A stretch of 64,000 nt of DNA, taken from assembly GCA_963741625.1 (NCBI GenBank), contig CAVUIT010000014.1:496001-560000 (forward strand), in the 5' to 3' direction. The position numbers and the translations under genes are program-made. Within the stretch, counting starts at the first letter, position 1, and every line of letters starts with the position of its first letter. Below, piece after piece: positions 62,121-64,000 of the stretch. This DNA is from CAWBBA01 sp963741625. GTDB lineage: Bacteria > Desulfobacterota > Desulfomonilia > Desulfomonilales > Desulfomonilaceae. The notes under the pieces are model-generated. The model worked only from the letters and a program-made list of their open reading frames with translations. It made no database searches and was not told where the DNA came from.

Positions 62121-64000
62121 CTATTCTCCCTTCTTTTCGTTTTCCTCGGGAAGGATCTTTACAATGGCACAATGCTTTCGATCAAGATATTTGCGTGCTA
62201 CCCTGAGCACGTCTGCCGCCTTAACTTCCCCTATCTTTTTGATGTACTCGGTTTCATAATCATATCCCAAACCATAGAGAGTGTTCAAGCCGATATTTTC
62301 AGCTCTGGACCATGAACTCTGCAATGAGATCAGGTGATTGCCGAGAAGGTTGGTGATCCCTCGGTTGAGTTCCTCGTTGCTGACAGGCGACTTTTGTATA
62401 AGCTCTATCTGGTTGAACAAACCATCAAGGGCACGGCCGGCCTTGGGGACATCGCAAGCCATATAAAAGGCGAAGACTCCGGGATCTACACCAGGCCGAA
62501 CGAACGAGGTCACCGAGTAAGCCAGGGATTCTTTATCCCTGAGTTGCAGGAACAAGCGCCCCCCCTGTCCCGCTAGTATATTGTTGAGCACGTCGAGCGG
62601 GTAACGATCCTGTTCAGCGACGGTCGTGCCGCGAAAGCCTATTGCAATATGTGCCTTGGCCCTGGGAATGCGGACGATATTCTCCCTAACCTGCTTCAAA
62701 GGTTGTTCAGGAGGGATCTCCGGACGTTCCAATGCCGTTGCAGGAATCTTTCCGAACAGTTCGCTTATGCGATCCATGGTTTTTTGCGGGTCCATGTCCC
62801 CAACGCCGGTTATAACCGTGTTGGAAGGGACAGCGAAATGCTCGTACGTTTGCCTGAGATCTTCCGCTGTGAATCCGGAAACCGTGGCCAGTGTGCCTTC
62901 CTGATCGAATCCATAAGGATGATTTTGAAACAGCGTGCTGTTGAGGACCTTGATCGCGTAAGGTACGGGCCTATCCGGCTCAGTTTTGATGCGGTTCAGG
63001 ATCAGGTTTCGCTCTCTCTCCAGTCTGTCCTGAGGAAATGTCGGATTTGTGTATAGCTCCGCAAGCAGTTGAAGGCCCGAATCCGAATACCGACTGAAGA
63101 AGTTCGCGTAAAGGCCGAATGAATCGTATCCGGAGAAGCCATTGAGGCGGCCCCCCATGTCCTCGACTTTCCTAGATATCTCTACTTCGCTCAGGCTGCC
63201 GCTACCTTTGTTCAACATCTGGGCGATGAAGTTCATAATCCCTTCGTTCTCTTTGTTTTCGAAACGTTTTCCGCCGAGACAGGCTATTCGGAATGAAACA
63301 ACGGGATTGGAATCATCGGGCGACAGCACCACTCGTATGCCATTGGGGAGCGTGCGCGTAACCACGCGTGACGCAGACGCAGCTTCAGTGGCCGGCGGCC
63401 TTGGTTTGAGGTTTGAAAGAATCTACGATTGCAGCCAGCTTCTCCACTTGAAAACCCTCGAGGACGCCTTCGGGCATCAGAACGGAAACGCTCACGTTGG
63501 GCGGCACAAGATACTGGGAAGCTACAGTCGATACTTGATTCGGGGTCACTGCGTTATTTAGCGTGAGGTACTTTTCCTCGTAATTGGCATCCCCAGTGTC
63601 GGCTTGAAAGCTGCCGATGCTCCGAGCCATGCCCTGAACTGTTTCTCTTGCGTACAGGTGCTGGGATTCAATATGAACTTTGGCCCGTTCCAACTCTTCC
63701 GCGGCAGGGGGTTCCTTTGCCAGGCGAGCGATTTCTTCCATTATCCCTTGAGTCACGGCTTCCAGGTTCTTGGCGTCAAGGGTTGCAGAAACCACCATGA
63801 TGCCGGGTTCCTTGGGGGTGAGAGCGTAAGCGGAAATAGAATTTACCAGCGCTTTCTCCTTCTTGAGAACTCTTACTAGACGAGAACTCTCCCTGGATCC
63901 CAGGATATCACCAGCCAAATCCAGGGCATTAACATCCTGACCCTTCATAGACGGAATATGAAAAGCAACATGAAGCCGCGTTTCCCTGGAATTGCGATCT
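62121..64000 (-). pseudogene. M16-family peptidase, 5-prime end beyond the window, one frameshift
   Basis: Two-domain M16 (insulinase/processing peptidase-like) protein. It continues past the right edge, where the frame is open through 64000 (RETRLHVAFHIPSMKGQDV precedes the ATG at 63948, so that ATG is internal). The first half seen here (to about 63390) is the end of the first M16 unit; the second unit follows (TRTLPNGIRVVLSPDDSNP on). In the second unit the zinc site HxxEH is replaced: GIMNFIAQML has Asn, Ala and Gln at those positions, so it is the inactive half. One base too many near 63388 (GGCCGCCGGCC) separates the halves; without it KAAGTEAASASRVVTR is continuous. The active half must be outside the window. 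Confidence 0.8.

Overview
This 64 kb window looks like the chromosome of an anaerobic, Gram-negative deltaproteobacterium in the broad sense (Desulfomonile/Syntrophobacter-like; inferred from gene content, not proven). The signs are lipoprotein and outer-membrane genes, molybdenum-cofactor MobA, an oxygen-sensitive radical SAM enzyme, an AMMECR1-family protein, a SelW-like selenoprotein, two-copy M16 peptidase architecture, a dusB-fis pair, and the order zapB-zapA-6S RNA-rny. No prophage, insertion sequence, CRISPR array, rRNA or tRNA was found.

Layout. 0-5 kb (+): a frameshifted transglutaminase-like lipoprotein, a SelW-like gene read through an in-frame TGA, a CysZ/EI24 membrane protein, a zinc-ribbon protein and a dGTPase. 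5-15 kb: mobA, several secreted proteins of unknown function, a PpiC-type foldase, a protein with two SUMF1-type domains and a PDZ-like domain, and a radical SAM/SPASM-like gene. 16-20 kb: two genes (a TPR membrane protein and an outer-membrane barrel) broken by many one-base shifts. 20-32 kb (-): topA, dprA, a LysM protein, a 1142-residue glutamine amidotransferase/double-SIS protein, a secreted six-repeat protein and a zinc-ribbon/polytopic membrane protein. 32-42 kb (+): PHP phosphoesterase, transglutaminase-ABC ATPase pair, sppA, guaB, argC, amrA, a PP-loop thiouridylase-like gene and a YIP1-type protein. 42-47 kb (-): heparinase-like lyase, TPR plus membrane protein, LOG-family protein. 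47-53 kb (+): glmU-dusB-fis-like, then zapB-zapA-6S RNA-rny behind a near-perfect sigma70 promoter. 53-64 kb: pncA, a degenerate histidine kinase, a LysM lytic transglycosylase, argJ, HAD hydrolase, flavodoxin, TVP38 protein, hflX and an M16 peptidase that runs off the right edge.

Themes. Cell-envelope maintenance is prominent (lytic transglycosylase, LysM, SppA, PpiC, M16, GlmU, heparinase). Central functions include arginine synthesis (argC, argJ), guanine nucleotides (guaB), DNA topology and uptake (topA, dprA) and RNA control (rny, 6S, Dus, HflX). The intergenic spaces carry several families of near-perfect hairpin repeats, including three copies of a larger element with a 23-26 bp palindromic core.

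About 20 one-base frameshifts interrupt otherwise well-conserved reading frames, including argJ. Most behave as +1 insertions and there are few or no internal stops once the frame is restored. Sequencing or assembly error is therefore at least as likely as gene decay. The most noteworthy single item is the SelW-like gene at 1979-2206, which ordinary gene calling misses.
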